Assembly (NCBI RefSeq): GCF_027580225.2
Contig: NC_073357.2
Location: 43,052,001-43,116,000 of the forward strand
Source: Misgurnus anguillicaudatus
Taxonomy: Eukaryota > Chordata > Actinopteri > Cypriniformes > Cobitidae
DNA: 64,000 bases
Reading direction: 5' to 3'
Shown here piece after piece: positions 37,319 through 49,225 of this stretch. The notes beneath the pieces were generated by a model. It did not search any database, was not told the DNA's origin, and saw only the letters and a list, made by a program, of their open reading frames with translations. Position 1 is the stretch's first letter. The number at the start of each line of letters is the position of its first letter. The position numbers were made by a program, and so were the translations under genes.

Positions 37319-38065
37319 CGCTTGCCGTGGTACGAGCCCTGTGCAGCGGACACATGCCTGACGAGGTCTCCCCTGCGGCCGCCCGGTAAGATCAATATTT
37401 TTAATATAAAGCTGTAAGCTAAAAGAGCAGGCGCTGTTGTAATAGCGTCCAGCACAGCGGCTTGAGTGAGCCTCCCTGCTATGAATTTCCCCGAGCGCGT
37501 CACCGGTCTGGCACCTCCCACGCCGGGACCGCGCTTATATGCTTCGGTTGTCTTATCCATGTTTCGTGCTCCCCCTGCTGTTCCTCTCTCCCCGGGATGA
37601 ACACACGGCGAGCCATGAGACTAGATGGATGCATAGACCTGCACACACGGACTAACCCCCCCTGTGTTCTGTCACATCGAACCGTTCATGCTTACAGAGT
37701 CCCTTCGCTCCTCTCACATTCAGTGGCGAGATCTCTGACACATATGAATCCCCCGAGTGCATCGGGTGATACCGTTTATATGACGCATGGCTGTTCTGTC
37801 TGTGTTGCTGCTCCCCTCTGCCGTTCCTCTCTTGTTGAGATGAACAAGCGGGGGAACCGTAAAACTAGAAAGATGCATACGACAAGCAAACACGGGCGGA
37901 TCTGCCCCTGTTTCCTGTCATAACACAGCCACTCGTGCTCCATGCTCGCGGAGTCCCTCGCTCCTTTCCCCGCAGTGGTGAGATCTCTTAACGGCGTAGT
38001 TAGCACGCAGTCTTACGGCTCGCTTCCTCTAAATGCAGCTGTCTAGTGTTCAACGATTACAGAGC

Positions 38066-38310
38066 TTCATGCCCCTCCCCTCCTGGAGCGGCTCGATCTC
38101 ATTCGTCTGCTCGATAGGGCGGATTCGCCGCTATTGGAGCATCAAGAACACTCATTATAAGAGCTAACCGGCTCACTATTCGTCGATACAGAGCTTCATG
38201 CCCCTCCCCCCTGGAGCGGCGCGATCTCATTCGTCTGCTCGATAAGGCGGACACGCCTCTATCTGAGCGCTAAAACACTTATTATAGAGCTTAACCGGCC
38301 TGAGTCTATC
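38066..38310 (+). repeat. Tandem duplication of about 124 bp inside DIRS
   Basis: Both units carry gagcttcatgcccctccc, then ctcattcgtctgctcgata and a shared ttataagag/ttatagagc-taaccgg ending. Confidence 0.75.
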
Positions 38311-39701
38311 TCACTTCGGAAAGCTCACTACTAGTCTGCCCGGTCATTTCTCTCTGGTTTAGACGGAATCAGAGGCAGAACGAATTTGTTTAACATACTG
38401 AGGCCCGAATACCTCCCTTTATTCAGTCCCGTCCTATATCAGTGCGCTGAATATTGGTACATTCTTATATACCCGGTTTTTCTGCCCAAAACCGCGGGCC
38501 TCACGGCAGACTTCCTCTCTGCGATGGGTTCAGTCTGACATTAAACCACCTAGACATACTGCTCTGCTCCGTGAGCCGTTCGGGTCACCGTCACTACTGA
38601 GGCTCGTGCAGCTGAACGGCCGAGCTCTGGTCTTTGCAGCACAGCTGCGTCGACATAGAACTGTCTGAAGAGGGGTTAAGTCGCGCCTCGGCTGGACTGC
38701 CCTGAAATGTTTTCTGTGTGCTGTTTATCCAAAACATACTGAGTAATACTGTTGGTTATGCGACCTCACTATAGTGGCGAACGGTATTGAATTCCTCTAA
38801 AAAGAGTAATTTCCGTGCTTACTATACTGTGTATTGACACCCCACGGTTGTACGGTGTCTCTAAACACTTTCTCGCCTTACTGACAAGCAATCAGTAATA
38901 CGCACACACGGCCCGCTGTCCATAATTCTATCGACGCTTGCCGAAAAATCCCCGGTTTGGCCATATACTGTGTATTGACACCCCACGGCTGTACGGTGTC
39001 TCTAACACTTTTCTGCCAAATTCGCTCGCAGCCCACCTCAGTTTCTCCGCTACGATGCTGACGGCGCAAACGAGCATGGTCTTACGGCTGTCATTCTCTC
39101 TTCCTAGAGAGACGCAGCCTCAGACCTCTCCATGGCTCCAAGCATTTGAATCGCGCCCTCTCCGGACGGCTACTCAAAGGCTTACAGCCAAGCGGTTTAT
39201 GACGTTTTTCGGCCATACAGCTGATTTATATCAGCGGATCCGAAGACGCTCACACCTCCGCTCTGCTCCAATACTCGGAGATATTAAGGGTAATATCAAT
39301 CTGAAGTGAGCTTGCTACCCGCCACAATAAGTTTCAAAACTCAAAGCGCGCGCACAGACAGACGCGCGGCATCTCGTTTAAGACGGGCTCACGTACCCCT
39401 CTAACGAGCCTCAGAAAACTGAATATCGTGGCATTCTGTTAATAAGTCCACTTCAGTTTGACTAAGCAAAGGTCCCGCCCCGAGCTGACGGCCGGGAAGC
39501 TCATGCTTAAGTTACACACAGCTGCATGAAGTGCTACCATTACGAGATCGCCAGCATCTGCTGTGGGTTGAACACGCTTTACGACGGCAATCAGCCTTCG
39601 GCGCGTGGAACGCCCGTTTGTCTCATATCAATCACCTTGTACTGTACATACGGTCCATTAAGGGGATGATTTTAGCACTGCAGCACTCTCGACCATGTTA
39701 T

Positions 39702-39796
39702 TGTGATAATGCAGTCGGGCAAACTACGGTGGTTTCATTATTTACCGAACCAGACTGAGATCTCGCCCCCTGTACAAGCTGGCGAGTCATCTCCTT
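39702..39796 (+). pseudogene. DIRS RNase H domain remnant
   Basis: One frame gives CDN...TTVVSLF, and after a frameshift at 39,755 the next reads LRSRPLYKLASHLL. In intact fish DIRS polyproteins the RNase H segment has a TDN..VV.YINHQGG signature followed by the LRSR..YKLA.. stretch. The order and spacing fit, with a small insertion after DN and a frameshift before LRSR. Upstream reverse-transcriptase motifs (YLDDW) were looked for and not found, so that domain is lost or too decayed. Confidence 0.6.
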
Positions 39797-40441
39797 TATA
39801 AACTCACTGCATCGCTTTATAAGCTATGTTCAATCAGAGTGATACGCATCTCGTGCTTAACTACCAAGATGCAGACATATTAACCCGTTACGATGGGCGT
39901 GCAGAGATTGCATCCGTGGGACACGACCTACATTACGTGCCTTATAACACGTTGACACGAGCTGCTAGGACCCCTTTCGCGAGGCGTCCTTATGCAAAGT
40001 CTGATCTATTCTGTCTAGTGACAGCGAGAGTCTTCCCCCCGCGAATTGTAGGTGGAACAGTTTTCTCCTCACTACAGAGGCTCGGGCACGGCGGCTTTCT
40101 CCCCCTGCGTGTATATATATATATGTGGCGGTGATAACAGCGAACCACGCTTTTATGACTGACCATCCACTATATTCATAAGTCTGTCATTTCTTAGATG
40201 CGGACGGTGCCCGAGGCGCAGCGCTCTGGAACTGTCCAAGGTCCTGTATGACAGATACGTCTGACGTACATCAGACGATCAGCTGTTCATCGGCGTCACA
40301 GATCACTCACTAGCGCACCTGTCAATACAGGTTATTTATGGATCGTTGACGTTATCACCTCCCGTGACAATGAAGTCTACTCCATGTATGGATTAGATCC
40401 TCGGGCATGGTCTTAGAAGTTTCTCATTTGACATTTGTGAC

Positions 40442-40520
40442 ACGGCCGGCTGGTCCCCGCCGTCCACGTTGTCAGTTTACAGCTTCGACATCCCTGCTTC
40501 GCGCACTAGTGAGGTTTGTT
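40442..40520 (+). pseudogene. DIRS tyrosine recombinase C-terminus, first copy
   Basis: The frame reads TAGWSPPSTLSVYSFDIPA, recalling the C-terminal end of DIRS recombinases (GWSSP.TF.R.Y.LDVPA), where the catalytic tyrosine region lies. Flanking frames are broken. A second, better preserved copy is about 880 bp downstream. Confidence 0.55.
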
Positions 40521-41320
40521 GCATTAAAGGTGCGCCGCGTAAGCTCACCTGTATGCACGATATGGGTTTTAATTATATGCGTCCACCGTGCGCTTAGAGA
40601 AGCTCACATATGCACGCTACAACATTTCGGTATACACTAAAGATGCGCTCGGAAAAGCTCATCTGTATACACGGCTGTGACACATACATACATTGTTGTT
40701 CATCTGTGTACGTTCACGGTGCGTTGAGTGCCCACCGTACGTTCATCAATCATATCTGTACACATTCACGGCGCGTTCTGTGCATTGATTTATCTATACG
40801 CATTCACGGTGCACTGAAGGGTTCACCCGTGTGCGCACAACTTATTATCAGAACACATGACGGCGCGCTTGAGAATCTTGCCGGCCTGTGCATTATAACA
40901 CTCTGATTCATCTATATGCATTCACGATGTATTCAAGTGTTCACCTGTGCCCGTGCAATTTATAGTCAATACACATTTACGGCGCGCTTGGACAGCTCAC
41001 CGATCTGTGCACTATAATACTACCTATATGCATCCCGATGCGCTCGAGGGCGCACCTGGGTTCACACTATTGTGGTATCTGTATAATCCCACGCTACGAA
41101 CCGTTCTGCCGCATATTATAGTCAGATCGGTCGTTCGTGAGCTTCGCAGATCACTCACTATGTATGTCTGTTGCTTACAGTGGTTATTTAGATGGATCGT
41201 TGAAACCATCGCACTGGCTCACGCCCCTCTATGAGCTATGTCTTATATAGAGCCCACTCTGTGAGCGTTTGGCTTTTTCATGGACTTGGTCTACAGGGGT
41301 ATCTATTTGATATTTGCTAC

Positions 41321-41415
41321 ACGGCCGGCTGGTCTTCGCCGTCTACGTTGTCAGATTGTACAGCTTAGACGTCCCTGCCCTACGAGCGCAGGTTCTCTCG
41401 GCTCAATCATGCACG
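41321..41415 (+). pseudogene. DIRS tyrosine recombinase C-terminus, second copy
   Basis: One frame reads TAGWSSPSTL; the next frame continues VRLYSLDVPALRAQVLSAQ, so a single frameshift at 41,350 separates two contiguous parts of the recombinase C-terminus. This copy precedes the internal complementary region, the usual place for the end of the recombinase frame. Confidence 0.65.
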
Positions 41416-41689
41416 CTCATGCGTTTTATGTGTACACCACGGTGCGCTCAGCGAGCTCACCAACGTGACTCTGAATTTACTTATCTCGCACACCCGCGGC
41501 GCGCTCGGTATCTCGCCGTCTTGTGCTATGTTATGTGCCCCCGGTGCGTTTAAAACCCCACCGTGTGCGCGTCAACATTTTATATGGTGCTTACACATTG
41601 CTTAAAGCTGTGAATATGCCGGGTATAGGGCCACACGCAGTGTCTCTCCGGTAAGGCACTTCTGTACGTTGTGTATGCACGGCGTGATG

Positions 41690-41820
41690 GGATTACGTTC
41701 CCCCATAGCGTCAGCTAACTGACGCAATGCGAAGTGAACCGTATTGAAAGGGAACGCTTAGGTTACTCACGTAACCCCGGTTCCCTGAAATAACGGGAAC
41801 GAAGCATTGCGTCACTTGCC
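41690..41820 (+). repeat. DIRS internal complementary region
   Basis: The sequence from ctgacgcaatgcgaagtgaa to gaacgaagcattgcgtca is the complement of the left tip fused to the complement of the right tip, joined at aagggaacgctta. This structure templates circularisation of DIRS cDNA. Confidence 0.75.
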
Positions 41821-41869
41821 GTGCTACAAACGTCTACGCAGCGAGTGTATTCGGCTGCGCGCTTCAGTC

Positions 41870-42090
41870 GAATAATAATGAGCTCCTGATGCTTAAACCG
41901 CGCTTATATAAGGACGTGTACTTCCCGCGCGCGGGTTCAAACGTCATTGGTCTGTACTTTGTACAGACGTTAACCAATAGGCTTCAGTCACGGAGTAAAC
42001 AGGAGTTTCCCCCATAGCGTCAGCTAACTGACGCAATGCTTCGTTCTCGTTATTTCAGGGAACCGGGGTTACGTGAGTAACCTAAGCGTT
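41870..42090 (+). repeat. DIRS right inverted terminal repeat and extension
   Basis: Contains the complement of the left repeat (cgcgcgggttcaaacgtcat, agcgtcagctaactgacgca), then the right-specific extension ending gttacgtgagtaacctaagc and gtt. Confidence 0.75.
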
Positions 42091-42960
42091 TTTTTTCCTC
42101 TGCAGTGGTGAATTTGTCTTTTGCCTTAGCACATTATACTGCACAGTTACTAACACACAGACTGCTGTGTGTAGATTTTAACGGCATCTAGTGGTGAGGT
42201 TTTAAACCACAACTAACAACTCAGTCCACTGCTTACCCCTCCCTTTCGAAACGCATGTCGTTGTCTGAGACAATCTAGTGACGAAACAATCTCTGTAGAG
42301 CAATTTGTCCAAGGTCTACAGTGTTTTTTTAATGGTTTGACTAGTTGCTAAACTGAACTCTGATACAAACACCTTGTTCAAAAATAACACATGTTTTGGA
42401 TTTCTAAAGACGATGGAAGACGGCGACCATGGATTACCGCTATTTAATGGGAGGTTTGGCAGCCAATCTGTTGTTAAGATTGTATACATTATAGTACACA
42501 TTTAACACAATAACATTAGTGTAGTTTTTGATGCGCTTTATTTTGTTTGTTACCAAAAATAAACCACTCTAAAAAGACTTTGTTGTTATTGATTCTTTGC
42601 GGAGTTTACCAGAAGTTACGTTTGCTTCACAAAATCTGTTTGTTTTTGTTGTTACTGCTAAAACCGTCTAGTCCCACGGATCATAGAATCAAATGTAAAA
42701 AGCACACACGAAGGAATATGGAAGATGGACACAAAAATATTTATGCATGTATCAATATACAATAGAAACATTTAGATCAGATTATCAGATTTACTAACAT
42801 AAATCTAATTTACTAACAGCCTGCACCAGTGCAAATGATACGTTTGCGTAAAAAAAATTACTAAAGACAAAAAAAATCAGCACAAAAAAACGAGTTTTGT
42901 GCATCTGAGTTCTTCAATGTGTGTTTTTGTCTGTAAATCACCCACAGATTTTTTTATTTT
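42091..42960. other. Non-coding stretch, nothing recognised
   Basis: No exon-like frame or transposon end was recognised. Confidence 0.4.
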
Positions 42961-42964
42961 GTTT

Positions 42965-43690
42965 TTGCAATGTAAGACTTAACTGTAATTTCTACAGTTA
43001 TTTACCAAAAAATGCCCAGTAAAATACCATCAATTTCTTTTCCAGTTCATTACTGTAATATGCATTGCATTATGGGTATTACAATTTAATTTACATTGAT
43101 TTACTGTATGTTTTGAATTTGCGGTAGACTGCTGTAAAACAACAGCAGTAGTGCTACTGTTGAATAGAACAGTGTTATAAAAGCATATAACTCGAAAAAA
43201 AAAAAATATATCAATGAAATGAAATACATTTATTTGTTATGCTTTTAGCAGTGAAGCAAATTTCAAAATGTGAATTGTTTTTCAGCAATGTAAATAATTT
43301 ATTGAGAATTGTAGATAGAAACAAGAAAGGGATTATGGATAAATGCTTGACTGTCAGATTTGAATTTGACCTCAAGACTTCAAAACACTAGTGACGCCAA
43401 GATTTCTCTCCTCGGAGTGTCGGGAGAGTGACAGAAGAGGCTATTTGGGGAGTGTAGCGAGTAACTTTTAACAAGTGACTCTGTGGCACTGTGGTAGTGT
43501 TACAGACCTACGACATAGGCGACTTGGTTTCGATTCCCCTTCAAACAATATATTTTTTAAAACTAGGTTACTGTACTGTAAAATGGAACTGCGGTAAAGG
43601 CATCATACTGTAAAAAACATGTACAGTTATGGTACTGTAATGGGGCAGTAACAGTAAACCAGTTACCACATATATACAATAAAAACACTG
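42965..43690. repeat. actgtaa-rich interspersed repeat with tRNA-like insertion
   Basis: Both flanks are dense in actgtaa/ttacagt motifs (42,970-43,140 and 43,565-43,660), a fish MITE type. Between them lies a tRNA-like block at 43,474-43,545 with A-box-like tggcactgtggtagtg and B-box-like ggtttcgattcccc. Confidence 0.5.
43474..43545 (+). repeat. tRNA-derived SINE-like block
   Basis: Pol III A-box-like and B-box-like motifs are correctly spaced, with a possible anticodon arm cct-acgacat-agg. The acceptor stem does not pair, so a functional tRNA gene is not supported. Confidence 0.45.
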
Positions 43691-45183
43691 TGTTTTTAAG
43701 CATATTTGCCCTGTTTAATAAATCTGGCCCGTAGGTACATGAATGCTCAAGTGATCAACTGTAATTATTGCTGATTGAAAAACACAAAAATTAGATTTTC
43801 GTATGGAGTGACCTCTTAAATCCATAAGTACACCACACAATGTGAGATTATTTTGTTATTTTACTGAATACTGTACCTGTGTCTGCTATATCTGCAGAAA
43901 AAAATGGATAGATAGAAGTGTACTGTTCCAATTTGCTGGTTTCATTCTGGTTTTCATCAAGCCCTGCATTGTGTCTGGTATTCAAAGTTAATGTCAATTT
44001 CCACCACTGGCAATGTTAATTATAGCTCCTGTCCCTAAATAATTGATGATTCAAAGAGCCAAGCATGACTCTGTTCTTCTGTGAGCAGTTGTGTCTCTCC
44101 TAAGGTAAAAATAAAACAACCTGACCCTTGACAAAACCGCAAAGCAATTTGAGACTGTTTTGCTGTTACTGAGTTGAGTTGGTCTTATGGAATTCATGGC
44201 TTGACTGGTATTTTATTGTTGCATTTACAAAACAGTCCTATTTTTTCATTTGTTAACAAAAATATGTTTATGCAAATCAACTAAACAACACAGCTAGGAA
44301 TTCTTTAGTTTTTATTTGCTTAGTATGCTGTTCTTTACTTACATTTATATACAAAGACTGCAAGCAAATAGGTTACAGCGTTAAATAGCTCCCGTAGGCC
44401 TTAAAAACAGCTATACTTTGCAGTGTTATAACCTCCTTCAAAAAGGGTGGAGGGGTGTTGGGGGCTACAAGAATCAAACCACTACTCAGCAAACAAATCC
44501 TGCTCTAATAAAGAGCCACCTCAATTTGCAATAATTATTTAAAGCAATGTGGCAGAAACAATTTAGTGTAGGTTCAGGGGTTATTTAAGCTTGTCAAAGA
44601 CATTTGCAGAGGGAGGGCAGCATCACTCAAGGGCTCGCACCCTGGTTCATGTGTTCATGCAGAGGTAGCGGAGCATTTAACAGCCTGCTGTTTTCCTCTT
44701 TATGCAGGCTCCTCTAGCTCAGCTTCAAACAAACACCCCTGCCATAGCCGGCTTTGAAACCCTGCCCCAAGGGCTCTGTCTATGCCTTGATCTGCTCTCG
44801 GGTTACCATAAGAACGCAATGTGCCAGAACATGTATTTTCAATATGTTCAATTGTCTGAGATACACAGGGCATGCAGTTCAGAAGCGAGTCCTGCTGCAG
44901 GATGTAAGTGTGTGTGGATACAAAGGTAGGCTACATTTATGATGCATGAAATAGCATTTTTAATGATCATTCAACGGAGTGGGTTTGGAAGCCATTTTTA
45001 ACATGAGCAAGATAAGTGATGCCAGACTGATATGAAAGCAGCTAGCTTTCTACTCTATGCAATGTGACAAAATAGCTTTTTTGAGAATTATATTACAAAA
45101 TGTAAAGTGCACTATTTAATGTGACCCCATAAAAAAAGACCTTCAGCAGAAAGTTTTACGTGAACCCAAAAGTTCTTGGGGCT

Positions 45184-45216
<33 letters not shown>

Positions 45217-45650
45217 TGAAAACTGGTAACTAATGTAGAAAATAAAAAAATTACAGCCATTATTCATATTGTTTTCATTTTTTTTTTATGAAACCAAGCG
45301 AATCAAGATCACAATCCTTACAAGCTATAGGAGCTGAGATCAATTATCATGCATTGTGATGTTTGCATAAGATCTAAGATTGACCTTTAAGTTGCAGAAA
45401 ATTGCCATTTCAAGCTCTCAGAAAGCTTCGTGACTTCCACTGACCTTGGCATATGCATCTCAACACTGTTCAGCCAACAATGCAATCAGTGATAAATTGT
45501 GAGACATGATAACAGGGAGCATTGGAGGCTGGGCTGCTTGTCCCTGAGAGAAAACATGATTATGTTCACTAATGGCCAACTGTAAAGAGGAATGACCTTA
45601 GATGGAACTTAACTATAAAAAAATATTGGGAGATATTTCGCAGTAAATAA
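43690..45650. other. Non-coding stretch with a (TA)n tract
   Basis: Includes a (TA)14 run at 45,188-45,216. The frame at 44,702-44,929 follows an acceptor-like ttctttatgcag but shows no domain. Confidence 0.4.
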
Positions 45651-46289
45651 TTAAAGGACAAGTTCTGTATTTTACACTTAAATCCCTTCCTAAACGCATT
45701 AAACTTTCGTTTACAAAGACGTGAAACTCACCGAATGGTCAGGGGTGTTCACTGATATGCTCACACAAAAAAAAGGTGTTTTAGCATTCGTTGTAAACTT
45801 GTGGACCTATTTTTACAAACGCCACACACCCGTACATTCTTCCGTTGAGAGCTTGAATAATAGACCCTCCAGCCCAGTTGGTGGCAATAATCCACCTTTG
45901 CCAATTGCAAGAATACGAACAACGTTCCCGGTGCGGAGTAATACCGTACCTCACAGCACATCTAATACAAGTCAATGGAGTTGGACAAAAACAATGATAA
46001 AACTTGTTGGAAAGCATCTTTTGCAGCGATTTTTGTGTGAGCATATCAGTGAACACCCCTGACCACTCGGTGAGTTTCACATCTTTGTAAACGAAAGTTT
46101 AATGCATTTTAGGAAGGATTGTTCCAGTGCACCTATGCAGCCATTGTAAAGCTAGGGGGTGATACAATAAACACCCGAAAATTCTCGGGCCAGCATCATA
46201 TGTCCAAATTTCAGTCAAAACCGTTCTATTTCATTATAAACAATCTGAAAACATGGCTTTAAGTGTAAAATACAGAACTTGTCCTTTAA
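45651..46289. mobile_element. TTAA-flanked fold-back transposon, complete
   Basis: The ends ttaaaggacaagttctgta and tacagaacttgtcctttaa are inverted, with TTAA at both edges. A second inner pair of arms (tcaccgaatggtcagggg against cccctgaccactcggtga) makes almost the whole element self-complementary. The open frames on both strands arise from this symmetry. Confidence 0.85.
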
Positions 46290-47614
46290 TAATCCCAGGC
46301 CAAAATTGGAAGAATAGATAAGCGAAGATCTCTGACCAAAAAGAGCATCAAAGCTCGTCTCATGTTTGCTAAAAAAAAAACACCTGGATGAGCCCCCCAA
46401 AATAAAAATAAAACAGTTTTGATATCATTAACTTAACTTATAAAAGTTAAAAAGGTAAATGTCGTCTTTTATGGGGCAACGCAACCTTCTAATGTTAAAA
46501 CGTCATATCTACTTAAAGCGAAAAGATGCTTGTGCTGACTTAGGATCTGCATGACTGTCCTTATTGATGGATTCATGATTTCTGCCACAGACCAGACAAT
46601 TTTAATAGAGAACGTCTGGCCGTCTGTGCATAAGCTGAAGTTAAGAGTAATTGTAGCAGGGCAATAATCGAGAAGACATAATCTAGTTGACATCTGAATG
46701 GCTGCAAGTTTTGAAGTGGTCCAGTCAAACACTTGAAATCCACAGAGAGGATGTGGCAGGACCTGAAAGGAGAGGTTCATGCTTGAACGACTACCAGTCT
46801 GTCAGACTTCTGCAAAAAAGGGCCATGATTTGAAACTATAAGATATAAACTATATCAAACTATAAGTTGGGTTTCATTGCACACATTAAGTTTATTAGAC
46901 TCATATCAACCCATTAAATATTGTTTAAAAAAAACATAATAAAACTGGCACAGCATCGTTACTTGGGTTAATTTAATTTGTATGAATATTTTAAACTATC
47001 TATCTTTACAAAAAAGGTATAAGAGAATAAGCAAAATTTCATTGCATTGTAATAATTATTAGCTGGTACATTTACATAAAGCATGTACAGTACACAATGC
47101 ATTGTTGATCAGTAAAGTTGCTGTTTACTTTGTTTAGATCGAGAATAATCATTTTGTAAACATTGACTGAATCCACCAGTGCAGTGAATTTAATGAAGTT
47201 GTTCATTTTTTTATAATCAGAGAAAAGTGACATTGGGACATAACACACATAAACCGCAACTTAACATTAACACATTTAAAATAAAGAATACTTGTGTTTC
47301 TATCCTTTTGCTATCTTTTTAAAACCCTTTAATTAATGCCATGTGTGGTGTTGAGTCCCTTAAATTCACAGCAGATAATTAACAAGCCTGTGATATACAA
47401 TGGGCTATGAAACATCTCAACAGTGCTTCTGTCTAAACTGCAGCAAGGCTAGCGATTGCTACAGCTGTTTAAACTGCTAAAGCTGCAGCGATGAATTGTA
47501 TTGTCGTCCCGCACGTTAAATATTTCATAGTCAGTATGAAGCCTCTCCCTGTGGACTCTGCCTGTGCCATGTATTAGGTTGTATATAAAGTCATTTGACC
47601 AAAGTAATGAGTTC
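46290..47614. other. Non-coding stretch, nothing recognised
   Basis: A minus-strand frame of 103 codons (46,780-46,469) has mixed hydrophobic composition but no recognisable domain or splice context. Nothing else was noted. Confidence 0.35.
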
Positions 47615-48343
47615 TATTGTCACGCACACAGCTCTTTATTGGGTTTGGAAAGCTGCAGGCCAAGGCTGAGGAAAGTCCTGCAAATTAAACTGCAAATATA
47701 GACAATGTGTTTCAGTGCATTTTTTGTCCTGTGCATTCATGTGGCAGAGTAGTCCCGAGTTGCCATTTTTGTATGAATGCATTGTATGTGTGTATATATG
47801 TGTGTGTGTGTGTGTGGGCTTGATTTGTCCTTCGATGTTTTGTGGTGCATTTTTCAAGGACTTTATTTGTCTGCAAGTATGTAAGATGGTGCTATGTTCT
47901 TCCAGAACTAATGTGTTATGAAAATGGATAAAGACAGCAAGGAGTTTATATTTCATAAAATGTGACATTGAAAAGGCAGCGCTATTTACAAAACAGCACA
48001 GTATTGAACATATCATCATACATCACACCTTAGGGCTGAGTGTACTATTGGAGAAAAAGTAAGGAAGCCAAGTTTAATTATCGTCAGTGGACATCCTCTT
48101 CCTCCTTTTGTAAAAGGAAGGACAGAGCAGTGAAACACAACAACAAACTGCCCTTGTGAAATAAAGACAGAATAAAAGAGGTTGTGTGTCTGTGTGTGTG
48201 AAGAGAGTATGAAAGGAAGTCTTAATCCCCTTCATGATAGCAAGTGTCACTAGGGACCCAAGCAGCCGGTCATGTACCTGATCGAGGCATTGCTGGAAGG
48301 CTTGGTTTTACTGGACACATGTGCTGGATTTTCCCTGGAGAAT
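47615..48343 (-). CDS. Candidate 3'-terminal exon of an unrecognised host gene
   Basis: On the minus strand a strong acceptor (tttttttctgatctccccag) is followed from 48,343 by an open frame with one carry-over base: FSRENPAHVSSKTKPSSNAS, then IRYMTGCLGP and TAG at 48,252-48,250. About 600 bp of AT-rich sequence follows, with AATAAA at about 47,876 and again at 47,640-47,635 (ccaataaagagctgtgtgcg), as expected for a 3'UTR. The coding part is only about 31 codons, rich in Ser, Lys and Pro. I do not recognise the protein. No upstream exon of the same gene could be identified. A chance frame beside a good acceptor is possible. Confidence 0.4.
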
Positions 48344-48455
48344 CTGGGGAGATCAGAAAAAAACTCCACGTTAATCCTGTATCAACATGAAGACTACTTC
48401 TAAAAGTCTTGTAGAAGATATAGAGAAATTAACGCTGCCGCTGACGGCTTGGATG

Positions 48456-49091
48456 TAGAGGTCTTCTCGAGTCCAAAGAAATGTACCCGACCCAAAATGA
48501 CCCGAATCAATTCATACCCGAACCCGATGTGCATAAATATATATATTTTAAAGACCAAAGAACATTAGACCCGTGTCCGACCCGAAACAGTGGCAATTTT
48601 TTAAAACTGACTGGACCCGAATATAAACGGCATCAATGTGTGTGTAGTCTGCAGCCCTGTGGCATCAGTCAGACAGAAAGAAACCCCGGTGGCCTCGCAA
48701 CCCATTTGGTCTGCTGCTCCATTTTTATTTGTTATCTGATGACGACACCGCTAAAATTTACATTTAAAATTGAAAGACTGGTCTGGCTCAACTGAAATTA
48801 ACCTATCACCAGCCACACCCTGTCGCAAGCACCCTTGGCAAACAGAGGAGGGGTTGAAAAAGGACATAATGCACATACGATATAGTATAGTAACGCAATA
48901 TAGTTTGGATCGTCTCTGGTCTGTTTGGCAAAAACACATTCATTTTAAATTACCCAAGACCCGATGCCGCTAATATTATACCCCGCCCATGTCCGAGGCA
49001 CATTTGAAACTTTTAGACCCGAACCCGGCCCGCTTGGGTCTCGGGTTGGACCTTGGGTTTTCGGATCTATGTGGACTCGTGAAGACCTCTA
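48456..49091. mobile_element. Non-autonomous hAT element with perfect 8-bp TSD
   Basis: The ends tagaggtcttctcgagtcc and ggactcgtgaagacctcta are inverted. The flanks are identical cttggatg octamers (48,448-48,455 and 49,092-49,099). The interior is rich in acccga/tcgggt motifs, the hallmark of an abundant fish hAT family. No transposase frame was recognised. Confidence 0.93.
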
Positions 49092-49204
49092 CTTGGATGT
49101 GACTCTGAACTGGGGCAAGCTGCTCTGGGTTATCAGCACTGTCCTTCCTGAGGAATTAAAGTTCAATCAACAGATCCATGTTTGTAAGATGATGTTGGAT
49201 TTGT

Positions 49205-49225
49205 AGTAGTAGTAGTAGTAGTACA
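49205..49225 (+). repeat. (TAG)n microsatellite
   Basis: Seven or so tag units next to the cactgcaaaaaa repeat. Confidence 0.9.

Larger units (their letters stand above)
40240..41560 (+). repeat. About 870-bp tandem duplication with inner 60-70-bp repeats
   Basis: The cagatcactcacta and acggccggctggtc blocks recur at an offset of about 870-880 bp. Between them about ten degenerate units of 60-70 bp alternate blocks such as cattcacggtgc, gcgcttg and ctcacctgt. They look like decayed minisatellite units within the recombinase region. Confidence 0.55.
36939..42090 (+). mobile_element. DIRS-type tyrosine-recombinase retrotransposon, decayed
   Basis: The element has three DIRS hallmarks. (1) Inverted termini: 36,950-37,135 is mirrored by about 41,880-42,040. 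(2) An internal complementary region at about 41,690-41,820 that joins the complement of the left tip (gaagtgaaccgtattgaaag) directly to the complement of the right tip (ggttactcacgtaacccc). (3) No target duplication; both tips share GTT. Coding remnants are RNase H-like text at 39,702-39,796 and tyrosine-recombinase C-terminal text at 40,442-40,520 and 41,321-41,415. The region is visibly GC- and CpG-richer than its surroundings. No open frame approaches full length, and internal tandem duplications are widespread. Confidence 0.8.

Noticed and set aside
37082..37923. Frames of 110-150 codons in the DIRS leader
   Set aside because: They overlap on opposite strands in GC-rich repetitive sequence and carry no DIRS Gag, RT or methyltransferase motif that I can recognise.
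43474..43545. Functional tRNA gene
   Set aside because: A and B boxes are approximate and the acceptor stem does not pair; it is better explained as a SINE-like remnant.
44702..44942. Frame after an acceptor-like ttctttatgcag
   Set aside because: Two overlapping frames are equally open, composition is not protein-like and no motif is recognised.
45721..46080. Two frames of about 100 codons on opposite strands that begin with the same peptide
   Set aside because: The shared MKLTEWSGVFTDML start comes from the inverted arms of the TTAA element, not from a gene.
46469..46780. Minus-strand frame of 103 codons
   Set aside because: No domain, no splice sites in proper places and no neighbouring exon; left as non-coding.
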